The notes below the pieces were generated by a model, which ran no database searches, had not been told where the DNA came from, and saw only the letters and a list, made by a program, of their open reading frames with translations. Made by a program: the position numbers and the translations under genes. Shown here piece after piece: positions 45,613 to 55,299 of a stretch of 64,000 nt of DNA. The stretch's first letter is position 1, and each line of letters begins with the position of its first letter. This stretch comes from Chryseomicrobium aureum (GTDB lineage: Bacteria; Bacillota; Bacilli; Bacillales_A; Planococcaceae). The stretch lies in the NCBI RefSeq assembly GCF_016909155.1, contig NZ_JAFBFG010000011.1, positions 1-64,000 on the forward strand, given 5' to 3'.

Positions 45613-47258
45613 CATGAAATTCCCAACTTTCTAGTGAAACGAGTTAAACGCTCTCCAAAGAGCTTTTGAGCAAGACCGAGTTTCAAGCTAACAAACCCGT
45701 AAAATGCTGCTCCTACCCCAGCAGCTCCTGCAATAATGACAATAGATTGCAGTTTGGAATCTGGATTTAAGAAAAGCTCTAACAGTTCCTTCGTGAAGAA
45801 CGCTAGTACAAGCATGACTGCAGTAAGTCCCACAATCAGTACTAAGCGTCTGAAAAGCATCTTAGTCTCGTATGCAAGGAAGTAACGGATCACCAGGAAA
45901 TTCAATGTGATGGCTGTCAAGTAGCCAACAGATGTTGCGAGTATTGCTCCATTTGTCTCAAAGAGTTTAATAAACGGTACGTTCAGCAGCATTTTCACGA
46001 GTATGCCAATCATCAAGTTCAATATGATGAGTTTTTGCTGATCGATTCCTTGGAGAATAGCAGTAGTTACCGGGTATAAAGCGAACAAGATTGCAACCGG
46101 TGCATAAGCGGCTAAGATGCTCGCACCTGTTTCGCTTGCTTCGTAAAACACCGTATAAAATTCATACGACAATAGAGAAATACCCAATGCCGCAGGAAGC
46201 GTTAAGAACACAAGAATTTGGAATGTTTGATTCAGTGAACGCGTCAATCCTGCGATGTCTTGTTTAGCATAATATGTCGTAATCAAGGGAATCAGTGTCA
46301 TCGCGAATCCCATCGCAAGCATGACCGGAATCATCACAAGCTTGTGGCTCGAGAAGTTGAGCATCCCTAGCAACGTATTGGCTGTTCCTTTCGCGACACC
46401 GATCGCTTCCATTGACGACACGAACGTAATCATATCGATAAATTGGAAAAGCGGATTAATGACCCCAACAAGGGCGAACGGAACCGTGTAAATCAGCATT
46501 TCTTTGTAAATCGTTTTTAAAGATCTTGTTGATTCTGTTGTCCCCGTGTAATTCATCATTTCATCGAACTCAGGTCGTAGCTTCTTCCAGTACCAAAACA
46601 GAACGCCCATACTCGCAAGTGCACCGATAAATGCAGCGAATACAGCAAATGAAACTGCCGTCTTCTCAGTACCACCAATTAGTTTTACAACGACAAATGC
46701 TCCTACAAGTAGTACAGCAATACGAACAATTTGTTCAATCAATTGCGATACTGCAGTTGGTGTCATATGTTGATAACCTTGGAAAAAGCCACGTATTAAA
46801 CTCATCGCCGGAACGACTAGCACGGCGAAGCTGACGTATTTAATTACAGTCGCCACATCATTGACGTTGAATGGTAGATTTTCATCGACATCTCCTGATG
46901 CTTGTTGATTCATCACTATTTCTGCGAGTGGTTGCGCCATAAAAAACAAAACGAGAAATCCGACAAACCCAGTTCCAAGCATGATCAATCCACTAGATTT
47001 TACAAGTTTTCGTCCGGTCGCGTAATCGCCCATTGCATTATATTTCGAAACAAACTTACTGACTGCTACCGGAACACCGGAAACCGCAATGGCTAGCATA
47101 ATCGTATAAGGAACATATGCGTATTGATAAAGCACCACATACTCTTCCCCGATCAGTTGATAAAACGGAATTACATAAAGTACGCCAAGAATTCGTGATA
47201 AAACGAGCCCGAGCGTTAATATCATAGTACCTTTCAGCAAATTTCCTGCCATCATCAT
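45612..47258 (-). CDS. murJ: Lipid II flippase MurJ (YtgP), MOP superfamily
   Basis: Translocates lipid II across the membrane. About 548 residues from the first of three tandem ATGs (47258, 47255, 47252; the exact one is unclear, behind GATGGGAAG). It has about 14 hydrophobic helices and the MOP/MATE N-terminus KGTMILTLGLVLSRILGVLYVIPFY. YtgP is the B. subtilis MurJ, partly redundant with Amj. It is coupled to the downstream pseudouridine synthase gene and divergent from ytfP. Confidence 0.93.
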   Translation of the reverse strand: MMMAGNLLKGTMILTLGLVLSRILGVLYVIPFYQLIGEEYVVLYQYAYVPYTIMLAIAVSGVPVAVSKFVSKYNAMGDYATGRKLVKSSGLIMLGTGFVGFLVLFFMAQPLAEIVMNQQASGDVDENLPFNVNDVATVIKYVSFAVLVVPAMSLIRGFFQGYQHMTPTAVSQLIEQIVRIAVLLVGAFVVVKLIGGTEKTAVSFAVFAAFIGALASMGVLFWYWKKLRPEFDEMMNYTGTTESTRSLKTIYKEMLIYTVPFALVGVINPLFQFIDMITFVSSMEAIGVAKGTANTLLGMLNFSSHKLVMIPVMLAMGFAMTLIPLITTYYAKQDIAGLTRSLNQTFQILVFLTLPAALGISLLSYEFYTVFYEASETGASILAAYAPVAILFALYPVTTAILQGIDQQKLIILNLMIGILVKMLLNVPFIKLFETNGAILATSVGYLTAITLNFLVIRYFLAYETKMLFRRLVLIVGLTAVMLVLAFFTKELLELFLNPDSKLQSIVIIAGAAGVGAAFYGFVSLKLGLAQKLFGERLTRFTRKLGIS

Positions 47259-47355
47259 CTTCCCATCTGCAAAATGTCTATCTTTCAGTTTACAACTCCT
47301 CACACAAAAGCTCAATGCTGTATACTAAAAAGAAAAAAAGGATTGTGACCAATTC

Positions 47356-48609
47356 ATGTTTGATGTAATCGTAATCGGCGGCGGGCCGTCTGGACTTATG
47401 GCGGCGTGCGCTGCAGGTGCCGAAAAGAAAAAAGTTTTACTCATCGAAAAAGGTACAAAGCTCGGAAAAAAATTAGCCATTTCTGGTGGCGGACGTTGTA
47501 ACGTAACAAATCGGCTGCCTCAAGAAGAAATCGTAAAGCACATCCCAGGAAATGGTCGTTTCTTGTACAGTCCATTCTCCGTATTTAATAACGAAGACAT
47601 CATTGCGTTTTTTGAAGCGTTGGATGTTCCTTTAAAAGAAGAAGATCACGGGCGCATGTTCCCGGTTTCGAACAAAGCCATGGATGTTGTCAATGCTTTG
47701 ATTGACGAAATGAAACGCTGGCATGTAGACGTCCGTCTACAAACAAAAGTTGCGAAGCTATTAATGGACGATGAAAAAGTACTTGGCGTTCGCCTCGAAG
47801 ACGGTACAGAAATTCGCGCGCATGCCGTTGTAGTTGCCGTTGGTGGAAAAGCAGTTCCGCAAACAGGCTCAACGGGAGATGGCTACCCGTGGGCAGAAAA
47901 AGCTGGCCACACGGTAACGGAACTTTTCCCGACAGAAGTACCCGTTTTATCTTCTGAAGCATTTATTCGCACAAAAGAATTGCAAGGCCTTGCTCTTCGC
48001 GATGTTGCCGTGAGCGTGCACAACGCTAAAGGCAAAACACTAGTAACGCATCAGATGGATATGCTATTCACGCACTTTGGCGTCAGCGGTCCCGCTATCT
48101 TGCGTTGCAGTCAATTTGTTGTAAAAGAACGTAAGAAAAATGGTGGAAAACCCGTCGAACTGCGCATCGATTCATTGCCGGAAATGAACGGTGAAGAAAC
48201 GTTCCAACATGTGTACGGCATTTTAAAAGACGAACCAAAAAAAGCAGTGAAGAATTCATTGAAAGGCCTTGTCCCGGAAAGATGGCTGTTATTTTTGCTG
48301 AAGCGTGCGGAAATCAGTGAGGACTTGCGTGGTGAAGAGTTGTCAGCTGAACGCGTACGTACTTTCTCTACATTGTTGAAGTCGTTTTCGATGCTAGTCG
48401 ATGGTACGCAGCCACTTGAAAAAGCTTATGTGACGGGTGGCGGTGTTTCAATTAAAGAAATCGAGCCAAAGACGATGGCGTCGAAGAAAAAGCACGGGCT
48501 TTATTTCTGCGGGGAAATTTTGGATATCCACGGCTACACGGGTGGTTATAATATCACAGCGGCCCTTGTTACAGGCAGAGTTGCGGGGATGAGTGCGGCG
48601 TCACTTTAG
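47356..48609 (+). CDS. ytfP: YtfP, HI0933-family flavoprotein
   Basis: A 417-residue FAD-binding oxidoreductase of unknown substrate. The N-terminal Rossmann motif [15 protein letters not shown] binds [16 protein letters not shown] and the C-terminal [18 protein letters not shown] are the HI0933/YhiN family signatures. The gene is GC-richer in its 3' half than its neighbours by eye. The stop TAG lies inside repeat D2, so the last two codons and the stop are TCA-CTT-TAG, matching the acuC ending. The ribosome-binding site AAAGGA is rather far from the ATG. Confidence 0.93.
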   Translation: MFDVIVIGGGPSGLMAACAAGAEKKKVLLIEKGTKLGKKLAISGGGRCNVTNRLPQEEIVKHIPGNGRFLYSPFSVFNNEDIIAFFEALDVPLKEEDHGRMFPVSNKAMDVVNALIDEMKRWHVDVRLQTKVAKLLMDDEKVLGVRLEDGTEIRAHAVVVAVGGKAVPQTGSTGDGYPWAEKAGHTVTELFPTEVPVLSSEAFIRTKELQGLALRDVAVSVHNAKGKTLVTHQMDMLFTHFGVSGPAILRCSQFVVKERKKNGGKPVELRIDSLPEMNGEETFQHVYGILKDEPKKAVKNSLKGLVPERWLLFLLKRAEISEDLRGEELSAERVRTFSTLLKSFSMLVDGTQPLEKAYVTGGGVSIKEIEPKTMASKKKHGLYFCGEILDIHGYTGGYNITAALVTGRVAGMSAASL

Positions 48610-48724
48610 ATGTGGAGCCGACTGTTCAGAAATTGTGCAAGATGACAGCGGAGCGCGTGAAGCGCTCTTTGCTTCATGGGATGCGTTGGCATCTTGCGGG
48701 ATTTCTAGGAGGCGCAACTCGATT
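48604..48724. repeat. Repeat family D, copy 2, overlapping the ytfP stop
   Basis: 121 bp, full-length match to 26472-26592, again starting CTTTAGATGTGGAGCCGACTG so that the TAG is the gene's stop. Inner hairpin TGAAGCGCTCTTTGCTTCA and outer pairing CAAGATG / CATCTTG are both intact. Confidence 0.88.
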
Positions 48725-48791
48725 ACTCTAGATGTGTAGCAGACTCCAAGGCGTTGAGTTAAGGAAAATTAATAAAGAGAATCCATGAAAA

Positions 48792-48821
48792 ATCGGTCAC
48801 TCGAAAACTGAGCGACCGTTC
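48792..48821 (+). terminator. Possible terminator downstream of ytfP
   Basis: CGGTCACTC / GAGCGACCG with one mismatch and a short tail TTCTTCT; weak T-tract. It is the first T-followed hairpin after ytfP. Confidence 0.5.
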
Positions 48822-48913
48822 TTCTACCGAAAGTGAAATTTATTCTACCCAAAGTGGGATTTAATCTACCCAAATCGAATTTATTCTACCGAAGTCGTTT
48901 TATGGAAACTAAT
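48822..48913. repeat. Array of about 21-nt words (TTCTACC type), second copy
   Basis: TTCTACCGAAAGTGAAATT, TTCTACCCAAAGTGGGATT, ATCTACCCAAATCGAATT and TTCTACCGAAGTCG at 20-21 nt period; ends TTATGGAAACTAATTC. Same family as 39047-39143. Confidence 0.85.
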
Positions 48914-48984
48914 TCAATAACCAGACCCTAATTTCCTAAGATCTTTCCTAGCAAGGGCTTGTGTCGCTGAGGTTTTGAAAATAA

Positions 48985-49074
48985 GTGACAGGCACCAAAT
49001 GGGAACTGTTGGAAATAAAAATGGTGTTATATAGGGATTCGTCGCAATTAAAGAGAGAAATCGGTGCCTGTCAC
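48985..49074. repeat. REPIN-like inverted repeat, family B, copy 2
   Basis: GTGACAGGCACC at the left and GGTGCCTGTCAC at the right are perfect inverted repeats; interior aligns with 8267-8359. Confidence 0.85.
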
Positions 49075-49174
49075 CCATCAAAAAAAGGAAATAAAATTCC
49101 AAATATAGAATATTATGATATTATTATGTTAAGTGAAGTACTAATTCAACATATTTAAAATTTTGGAGGCTGAT

Positions 49175-49405
49175 ATGAGTAAATCTAAATTTTGGATACT
49201 TATGTTTTCTGGTATACTGACTGGTTTCATCTTATCAGGTATTTTAAGATGGATAGATAAAGGAATTTCATTGGAAAATATCTTTCAGGCTCTTCTGGGT
49301 GATCCTAGTTTCATCTCGGTTACGATATTAATAGTTGCCACATTACTATTTTGCTACGTAATAATTGCTGGGTCTTACAAAAATAGTGTAAAAGTTCGTA
49401 GATGA
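49175..49405 (+). CDS. Small two-helix membrane protein, unknown
   Basis: A 76-residue protein I do not recognise. ATG at 49175 is preceded by TTTTGGAGG five bases away. Two membrane helices are predicted, about 6-25 (FWILMFSGILTGFILSGIL) and 47-66 (FISVTILIVATLLFCYVII), with a basic C-terminus (KNSVKVRR). It lies alone among repeats, is clearly more AT-rich than neighbouring genes, and is followed by a good terminator, which supports a real, possibly acquired gene. Confidence 0.7.
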   Translation: MSKSKFWILMFSGILTGFILSGILRWIDKGISLENIFQALLGDPSFISVTILIVATLLFCYVIIAGSYKNSVKVRR

Positions 49406-49438
49406 GAAGGTACATAAATAACAGTTAATAATTCAAAT

Positions 49439-49471
49439 AAAGAACTCCATTAACTTGGAAGTTCTTTTTTT
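49439..49471 (+). terminator. Terminator downstream of the small membrane-protein gene
   Basis: AAGAACT.CC / GG.AGTTCTT stem followed by seven T's, about 35 bp after the stop. Confidence 0.85.
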
Positions 49472-49500
49472 GCGATTAAAGTTGGTATCAAATCCCGGAA

Positions 49501-49637
49501 GCCAGGTTGTCATTTCCCGGGCCATCTGAGTTTTCCTGAGACCCGGCAACGAAGATGAAAGTGCTCTTCTTTCAGCTTACGTGGGGAGGCTCAGGGAAAC
49601 TCACCCAGGAAATGGCAACCTGGCTGTAGGGATTTCC
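49501..49637. repeat. Palindromic repeat family A, copy 2
   Basis: Core 49501-49624 (124 bp) has ends GCCAGGTTGTCAT and ATGGCAACCTGGC; inverted relative to copy 1. The shared flank TGTAGGGATTTCC follows on the right. The variable five-base block is GTTGT on the left and GCAAC on the right, still pairing apart from one G-T/mismatch. Confidence 0.88.
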
Positions 49638-49659
49638 ACTTTTAATGAACTCAATCAAA

Positions 49660-49694
49660 AGCCCCCTCCACCAAAATAGATGAAGGGGGTTGAT
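49660..49694 (-). terminator. Terminator downstream of leuS
   Basis: Minus-strand CCCCCTTCATC / GTGGAGGGGG imperfect stem followed by CTTTTG, 4 bp after the leuS stop. Confidence 0.8.
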
Positions 49695-49697
49695 CTA

Positions 49698-52112
49698 TTA
49701 TCCAACGACAATATTGACCATCTTGCCAGGGATTGCAATCACTTTGCGGATTTCCTTGCCGTCTGTCCACTCTTTTACTACTTCGTTTTCAAACGCAATT
49801 TTCTCCATCTCTTCACGAGAAGCATCTTTCGCCACAACGACTTTCGCACGAAGTTTTCCGTTCACTTGAACCGGAATTTCGATTTCGTTATCGACCAATT
49901 TGCTCTCGTCATACGTTGGCCATTCTGCATATGTGATGGACTCTGTGTGACCTAAGTGCTGCCACAACTCTTCCGCTACGTGCGGTGCAATTGGGGACAA
50001 CATCTTCACAAAACCTTCTGCATAATGCGTTGGCACAACATCGGCTTTGTAACATTCGTTAATGAACACCATCAATTGCGAAATGGCTGTATTGAAACGA
50101 ATGCCTTCGTAGTCTTCTGTCACTTTTTTCACTGTTTGATGGTAGACCTTCTCAAGTGTTGTGTCCGATGACTCTTGAACTTTTGCAGCAAGCGTCCCTT
50201 CTTCTGTCATCATCAAACGCCAGATGCGGTCTAGGAAACGACGAGAGCCGTCTAATCCGTTTGTTGACCATGTAACAGCTGCTTCAAGTGGTCCCATGAA
50301 CATTTCATACATACGTAATGTGTCGGCACCATGTGAAAGAACGATATCGTCCGGATTTACAACATTGCCTTTTGATTTTGACATCTTCTCGTTACCTTCC
50401 CCAAGAATCATTCCTTGGTTAAATAACTTCTGGAATGGCTCTTTTGTGTGGACGACGCCTACATCGTACAACACTTTGTGCCAAAAACGCGCGTATAGCA
50501 AGTGAAGAACAGCGTGCTCGACTCCACCGATATAAATATCTACAGGCAGCCAACGTTTCAATAGCTCTGGATCTGCGATTGCATCCGAATTGTCTGGATC
50601 GATGTAGCGGATATAGTACCAGCAGCTACCTGCCCATTGTGGCATGGTGTTAGTTTCACGACGACCTTTCATTCCGGTTTCAGGATGTACCACGTTCACC
50701 CATTCTTCAATGTTCGCAAGTGGTGACTCGCCAGTGCCGCTTGGTTTGATGTCTGTCGTTTTTGGAAGTTCTAGAGGAAGCTCATCTTCCGGAACTGTCG
50801 TCATTGTGCCATCTTCCCAGTGAATGATTGGAATCGGCTCACCCCAGTAACGTTGACGGCTGAATAGCCAGTCGCGCAAGCGGTACGTGATTTTCTTTTC
50901 GCCGACACCTTTGTCCGCTAACCAGTCAATCATTTTTGCGATAGCATCTTCTTTTCCTAAACCATCAAGGAATTCCGAGTTCACATGCTCGCCGTCCCCA
51001 ACGTATGCTTCTTTTGTAATGTCTCCTCCAGCCACGACTTCCTTGATTGGTAAGTTGAATTCAGTAGCGAACTCATAATCACGCTCGTCGTGTGCCGGAA
51101 CCGCCATGATAGCACCTGTTCCGTAAGTAGCAAGTACATAGTCTGCAATCCAAATCGGCATTTTTTCACCAGATACAGGATTAACGGCATAAGCACCTGT
51201 GAATACGCCTGTCTTTTCTTTCGCAAGATCCGTACGTTCTAAATCACTCTTTAACTTCACTTTATCTAAGTAAGCTTCCACCGCTTCTTTTTGATAAGCT
51301 GTTGTGATGTCCGACACTAAAGCATGTTCAGGAGCAAGCACGGCATACGTTGCACCAAACAAAGTATCTGGACGCGTCGTAAACGCACGGAAGCTCTTAT
51401 CTGTTCCATCGATTGCAAACGTGATTTCAGCACCTTCAGATTTGCCAATCCAGTTGCGCTGCATATCTTTAATGCTTTCCGGCCAGTCCAGTTCTTCTAA
51501 ATCATCCAGTAAACGCTCTGCATATTCAGTGATACGTAACACCCATTGACGCATCGGACGTCGCTCGACTGGGTGGCCGCCGCGCTCTGAAACGCCGTCG
51601 ACAATTTCTTCGTTAGCAAGAACAGTACCAAGAGCTGGACACCAGTTCACAGCCACTTCATCCACATACGCCAAGCCTTTGTTATACAGCTGAATAAAAA
51701 TCCACTGCGTCCACTTGTAGTAGTTCGGATCCGTCGTATTAACTTCACGGTCCCAATCATAGGAGAAGCCAAGATCTTTCATCTGACGCTTGAACGTCGC
51801 TACGTTTTGCGCAGTGAATTCAGCCGGGTCGTTTCCTGTATCTAGTGCGTATTGCTCTGCAGGAAGACCAAACGCGTCCCACCCCATTGGATGTAATACG
51901 TTGTACCCTTGCATACGCTTCATACGGCTCAAAATATCTGTAGCCGTGTATCCTTCTGGGTGTCCTACGTGTAGGCCAGCTCCTGATGGATATGGGAACA
52001 TGTCTAGTGCGTAAAACTTTTGCTTTGAGTTGTCGTTCTCTGTGCGGAATGTTATGTTGTCATCCCAAAATTGTTGCCACTTCTTCTCGATTTCCTGATG
52101 CGGAAAACTCAT
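49698..52112 (-). CDS. leuS: Leucyl-tRNA synthetase
   Basis: Charges tRNA-Leu and edits mischarged tRNA. ATG at 52112 with AAGGAGGAA upstream gives 804 residues, the B. subtilis length. HIGH motif as [12 protein letters not shown] near 50, CP1 editing domain with [11 protein letters not shown] and [15 protein letters not shown], and KMSKS in [14 protein letters not shown]. Monocistronic behind a leucine T-box. Confidence 0.98.
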   Translation of the reverse strand: MSFPHQEIEKKWQQFWDDNITFRTENDNSKQKFYALDMFPYPSGAGLHVGHPEGYTATDILSRMKRMQGYNVLHPMGWDAFGLPAEQYALDTGNDPAEFTAQNVATFKRQMKDLGFSYDWDREVNTTDPNYYKWTQWIFIQLYNKGLAYVDEVAVNWCPALGTVLANEEIVDGVSERGGHPVERRPMRQWVLRITEYAERLLDDLEELDWPESIKDMQRNWIGKSEGAEITFAIDGTDKSFRAFTTRPDTLFGATYAVLAPEHALVSDITTAYQKEAVEAYLDKVKLKSDLERTDLAKEKTGVFTGAYAVNPVSGEKMPIWIADYVLATYGTGAIMAVPAHDERDYEFATEFNLPIKEVVAGGDITKEAYVGDGEHVNSEFLDGLGKEDAIAKMIDWLADKGVGEKKITYRLRDWLFSRQRYWGEPIPIIHWEDGTMTTVPEDELPLELPKTTDIKPSGTGESPLANIEEWVNVVHPETGMKGRRETNTMPQWAGSCWYYIRYIDPDNSDAIADPELLKRWLPVDIYIGGVEHAVLHLLYARFWHKVLYDVGVVHTKEPFQKLFNQGMILGEGNEKMSKSKGNVVNPDDIVLSHGADTLRMYEMFMGPLEAAVTWSTNGLDGSRRFLDRIWRLMMTEEGTLAAKVQESSDTTLEKVYHQTVKKVTEDYEGIRFNTAISQLMVFINECYKADVVPTHYAEGFVKMLSPIAPHVAEELWQHLGHTESITYAEWPTYDESKLVDNEIEIPVQVNGKLRAKVVVAKDASREEMEKIAFENEVVKEWTDGKEIRKVIAIPGKMVNIVVG

Positions 52113-52146
52113 TGTAGTTCCTCCTTGTTGGTGGCGCATTTTAGAC

Positions 52147-52386
52147 AATAAAAAAACTCGCCCCTTAAAAAAGGGACGAGAGAAATTTAGTCTCACGCGG
52201 TACCACCCAAATTAGCAGAATTCTGCTCAACTTGATTCCTTAACGCGGAATACGAAACAGACTACTAAATGTTCGCCTGTTTGACTCAAAGGGGAGTTCA
52301 GAATCGGATTTCACTGGTTTGCACCACCCACCAGCTCTCTAAAGAAATCTACAGTTCCTACTGATCCTTATCACAGTCTGTTATTG
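52147..52386 (-). promoter_or_regulatory. T-box leader of leuS
   Basis: Minus-strand T-box GGGTGGTACCGCG (plus 52196-52208), then a terminator with stem CTCGTCCCTT / AAGGGGCGAG and seven T's (52147-52177). The likely specifier is CTC (leucine) at plus 52294-52296 within GAACTCC. This leader fills the gap between leuS and the dehydrogenase gene. Confidence 0.92.
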
Positions 52387-52392
52387 ATTGTA

Positions 52393-52421
52393 ATTGTACC
52401 GGAAGACGCGCCGTTGTTCAA
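52393..52421 (-). promoter_or_regulatory. Sigma-A promoter of the leuS T-box
   Basis: Minus-strand TTGAAC (plus 52416-52421) and TACAAT (plus 52393-52398) separated by 17 bp, only a few bases after the stop of the upstream dehydrogenase gene. Confidence 0.75.
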
Positions 52422-52426
52422 GTGCT

Positions 52427-53194
52427 TTATTGAACTGTGTAGCCGCCGTCTAATACGACTGCCTGACCTGTCATCCCTTTTGCTTGCTCGCTCGAGATAA
52501 ACATCGCAAGGTCTGCAATTTCTTTTACGTCTAGTAGACGCTTTTGAGGAACTAATGGATAGATGACTTCTTCAAGTACACTTTCAAGTGGCACGTTGCG
52601 TGTTGTCGCTAAGTCTTGCATCTGATTGCGCACGAGTGGTGTATCCACATAACCTGGGCAAATCGCATTGACTGTGATGCCGTCTGCTGCCGTTTCAAGT
52701 GCAGCCACTTTTGTTAATCCAATCACGCCGTGTTTCGCTGAGTTGTATGCAGCTTTCCCTGCAAACCCGACAAGACCATTGATAGACGCCATATTAATAA
52801 TGCGGCCGAAACCTTGTTTACGCATATGCGGAAGTGCGTGTTTCGTTGCGACAAACGGTGCTGTCAGCATGATTTTAATTAGAAGTTCAAAACGCTCTGT
52901 CGGAAAATCTTCAAGCATTGCCACGTGTTGCATCCCAGCATTGTTAATTAAGATATCTAGTCGACCAAATGTTGCAACTGTCTGATCAATCGAAGCTTTC
53001 AATTCCTCTTCGTTTGTCACGTCACATTTAATACCAAGGCTGTCGCCACCAAGCGCTGCAGCGGATTCTTTTACTTTTTCTTCGTTAATGTCTGTAAGCA
53101 CAACTTTGGCTCCATTTTTGAAAAACTCTTCTGCAATTTCAAAACCGATCCCTTGAGCTGCTCCTGTAATTAATACAACTTTATCTTGTACCAT
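52427..53194 (-). CDS. 3-hydroxybutyrate dehydrogenase
   Basis: NAD-dependent short-chain dehydrogenase oxidising D-3-hydroxybutyrate to acetoacetate. ATG at 53194 behind GGAGGGAC gives 255 residues. TGAAQGIG binds NAD, INNAGMQH and the catalytic YNSAK are present, and ICPGYVDTPLVRNQ plus the C-terminal MTGQAVVLDGGYTVQ are typical of the 3-hydroxybutyrate subfamily. Context with scoAB and a GntP permease supports the role; the B. subtilis counterpart is yxjF. A terminator-like hairpin lies between it and the permease gene. Confidence 0.92.
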   Translation of the reverse strand: MVQDKVVLITGAAQGIGFEIAEEFFKNGAKVVLTDINEEKVKESAAALGGDSLGIKCDVTNEEELKASIDQTVATFGRLDILINNAGMQHVAMLEDFPTERFELLIKIMLTAPFVATKHALPHMRKQGFGRIINMASINGLVGFAGKAAYNSAKHGVIGLTKVAALETAADGITVNAICPGYVDTPLVRNQMQDLATTRNVPLESVLEEVIYPLVPQKRLLDVKEIADLAMFISSEQAKGMTGQAVVLDGGYTVQ

Positions 53195-53222
53195 CGATGT
53201 CCCTCCTGTTGCTATTCTGAAT

Positions 53223-53248
53223 AGAAAAAGCCGCACGAGGCGGCTTAA
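53223..53248 (-). terminator. Terminator-like hairpin between permease and dehydrogenase genes
   Basis: Minus-strand AAGCCGC CTCGT GCGGCTT perfect stem followed by TTTTC. It would end or attenuate the scoAB-permease transcript before the dehydrogenase gene. Confidence 0.75.
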
Positions 53249-53259
53249 TCACTTTACTG

Positions 53260-54591
53260 TTAAATACCAAAGCCTAATGAGAATAGAGCAATCGCAATAA
53301 TTACACCGATCACTGGAATTGCTACAGTTACTGCCGCCATTGGCCAGTAGGCTGCACTATGCTTCTCGCCACAAATCGATTGAATTGTCGTAACAACATA
53401 CCCATTGTGCGGAAGTGAATCCAGTGCACCTGATGAAATCGCAACTACACGGTGAAGTGCTTCCGCGTTCACACCAGCATCTAAATAGCCCGGTGCAATT
53501 AGTGGTAAAGCGATTTGTTGACCACCCGAAGCAGAGCCCGTCATACCCGCAATAACAGAGACAGCAACTGCTGCTCCTATAAGCGGAGAACCTGGAATGC
53601 TCGTCATTGCATTGACTGCAATTGAAAAGGCTTCTGTTTCTTTTGCCACTCCACCGAAACCTACTACTGCTGCCGTGTTCCCGATTGCAATAATTGCTCC
53701 AAGAGTCCCTTGTGAGACAGCTTCCCATGGATTTTTAAAGTATCTCCAGCTAACAATGAATGTTGCCAAAATACCAGACAACAAGGCAATGATTAAAGCC
53801 GACTGCTGCAGTGAATCATGGAAGATGAATGCAATGATCAATACGACAACGAGAGGTACAAAAGAAAGGAATGGGTTTGGTAATGGTCGTGTCGTGTCAA
53901 ACGTTGGATCATTTGGACGTGCCTCAAACACTTCTCCTTTGTTTACTGCTTTCACAATTAGCTTTTTTAACCACATATAACCAAATACAGCCATGAAGAT
54001 GGCGACAATGATACTAACTTCCCACCCTGCATAGGCATTCGTGCCAAGGAAAGGAATCGGAATCCAGTTTTGAATTTCTGGTGAACCTGCTGATGTCATC
54101 GTGAACGTCACAGAACCAAGACCTAATGTTGCCGGAATAAAGCGTCTTGGTAAGTTCGCTTGTTTGAATAGTGAAATTGCCATTGGATAGACGGCAAATG
54201 CAACTACAAATAAAGAAACTCCACCGTACGTCAAGATAGCACAGGCGATAACAATAGCTAATACTGCATATTTCAAACCTAGTTTGTCAGTTACAAACTT
54301 TGCAACAGCATCCGCTGCTCCGCTATCTTCCATCACTTTCCCGAAAATCGCACCAAGTAAGAACATCAAATACCAAGACATGATGAAACCTGTGAACCCA
54401 GTCATGTAACTCGTTACAAAGTTTGGTACGCCTTCAGCCGCAAGTTGCGGAAATAGTGGCATCCCTGATAATACAGCAACAAAAATTGCGGAAATTGGCC
54501 CAACGACGATGATATTAACACCTTTCATCGTCAAAAAGATTAATAGAAAGAGTCCTCCTAGCAGACCGATCATACTAAAAATTGTTTCCAT
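53260..54591 (-). CDS. GntP family permease, probable 3-hydroxybutyrate/acetoacetate importer
   Basis: A 443-residue membrane protein with about 12-14 hydrophobic helices. GntP-family features are the SGALDSLPHNGYVVTTI block near the C-terminus and the TMTSAGSPEIQNW loop. The family is known for gluconate uptake, but members next to scoAB (yxjC in B. subtilis) are thought to move 3-hydroxybutyrate or related short-chain acids. GGGGGAA precedes the ATG, 31 bp after scoB. Confidence 0.88.
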   Translation of the reverse strand: METIFSMIGLLGGLFLLIFLTMKGVNIIVVGPISAIFVAVLSGMPLFPQLAAEGVPNFVTSYMTGFTGFIMSWYLMFLLGAIFGKVMEDSGAADAVAKFVTDKLGLKYAVLAIVIACAILTYGGVSLFVVAFAVYPMAISLFKQANLPRRFIPATLGLGSVTFTMTSAGSPEIQNWIPIPFLGTNAYAGWEVSIIVAIFMAVFGYMWLKKLIVKAVNKGEVFEARPNDPTFDTTRPLPNPFLSFVPLVVVLIIAFIFHDSLQQSALIIALLSGILATFIVSWRYFKNPWEAVSQGTLGAIIAIGNTAAVVGFGGVAKETEAFSIAVNAMTSIPGSPLIGAAVAVSVIAGMTGSASGGQQIALPLIAPGYLDAGVNAEALHRVVAISSGALDSLPHNGYVVTTIQSICGEKHSAAYWPMAAVTVAIPVIGVIIAIALFSLGFGI

Positions 54592-54622
54592 TTTATTTCC
54601 CCCATCTAGTCATGGGGTCGTA

Positions 54623-55282
54623 TTAGAACGAAACGTTCTCCTTCACGTTATCCACATTCAGGTCCGCTTCTGTTGCTTCTACGACGCCCTGAATTGTATG
54701 TCCTTCAAATACTTCTTTGAGGACGAGTCCATGTTCTGTCACTTCAATGACAGCACGGTCTGTGATAATTAAATTCACAACACCTTTACCTGTCAAAGGA
54801 AGCGTACATTCTTTTTTAATCTTCGGAGATCCGTCCTTTGCCACGTGATCCATGATGACAATAATTTTCTTTGCGCCGTGCACCAAGTCCATCGCGCCAC
54901 CCATACCTTTGATCATCTTTCCTGGAATCATCCAGTTGGCAAGGTCACCCTTTTCAGATACTTCCATACCACCAAGGATGGCAACGTCAATGTGGCCTCC
55001 ACGGATCATGGCAAAAGACTCTGCGCTTGTGAAGAATGCAGAACCTGGAATAGTTGTCACAGTTTCTTTCCCTGCGTTGATTAAGTCTGGATCAACTTGG
55101 TCTTTTGTAGGGTAGGGCCCTATTCCAAGTAGACCGTTTTCAGATTGTAAGACAACCGTTTTGTTCGGTGCAATAAAGTTTGCAACAAGTGTCGGAATCC
55201 CAATACCGAGATTCACATAGTTGCCATCTTCAATTTCCATCTCTGCACGTTTTGCAATAAATTCGCGTGTTGATAAAGTCAT
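54623..55282 (-). CDS. scoB: Succinyl-CoA:3-ketoacid CoA-transferase, subunit B
   Basis: Beta subunit that activates acetoacetate with succinyl-CoA. The 219-residue protein has the catalytic glutamate in the SENG motif ([15 protein letters not shown]) near residue 47 and the [14 protein letters not shown] block. AGAGGAGG precedes the ATG; it follows scoA by 17 bp. Confidence 0.95.
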   Translation of the reverse strand: MTLSTREFIAKRAEMEIEDGNYVNLGIGIPTLVANFIAPNKTVVLQSENGLLGIGPYPTKDQVDPDLINAGKETVTTIPGSAFFTSAESFAMIRGGHIDVAILGGMEVSEKGDLANWMIPGKMIKGMGGAMDLVHGAKKIIVIMDHVAKDGSPKIKKECTLPLTGKGVVNLIITDRAVIEVTEHGLVLKEVFEGHTIQGVVEATEADLNVDNVKENVSF

Positions 55283-55299
55283 GAAAATCCCTCCTCTAA

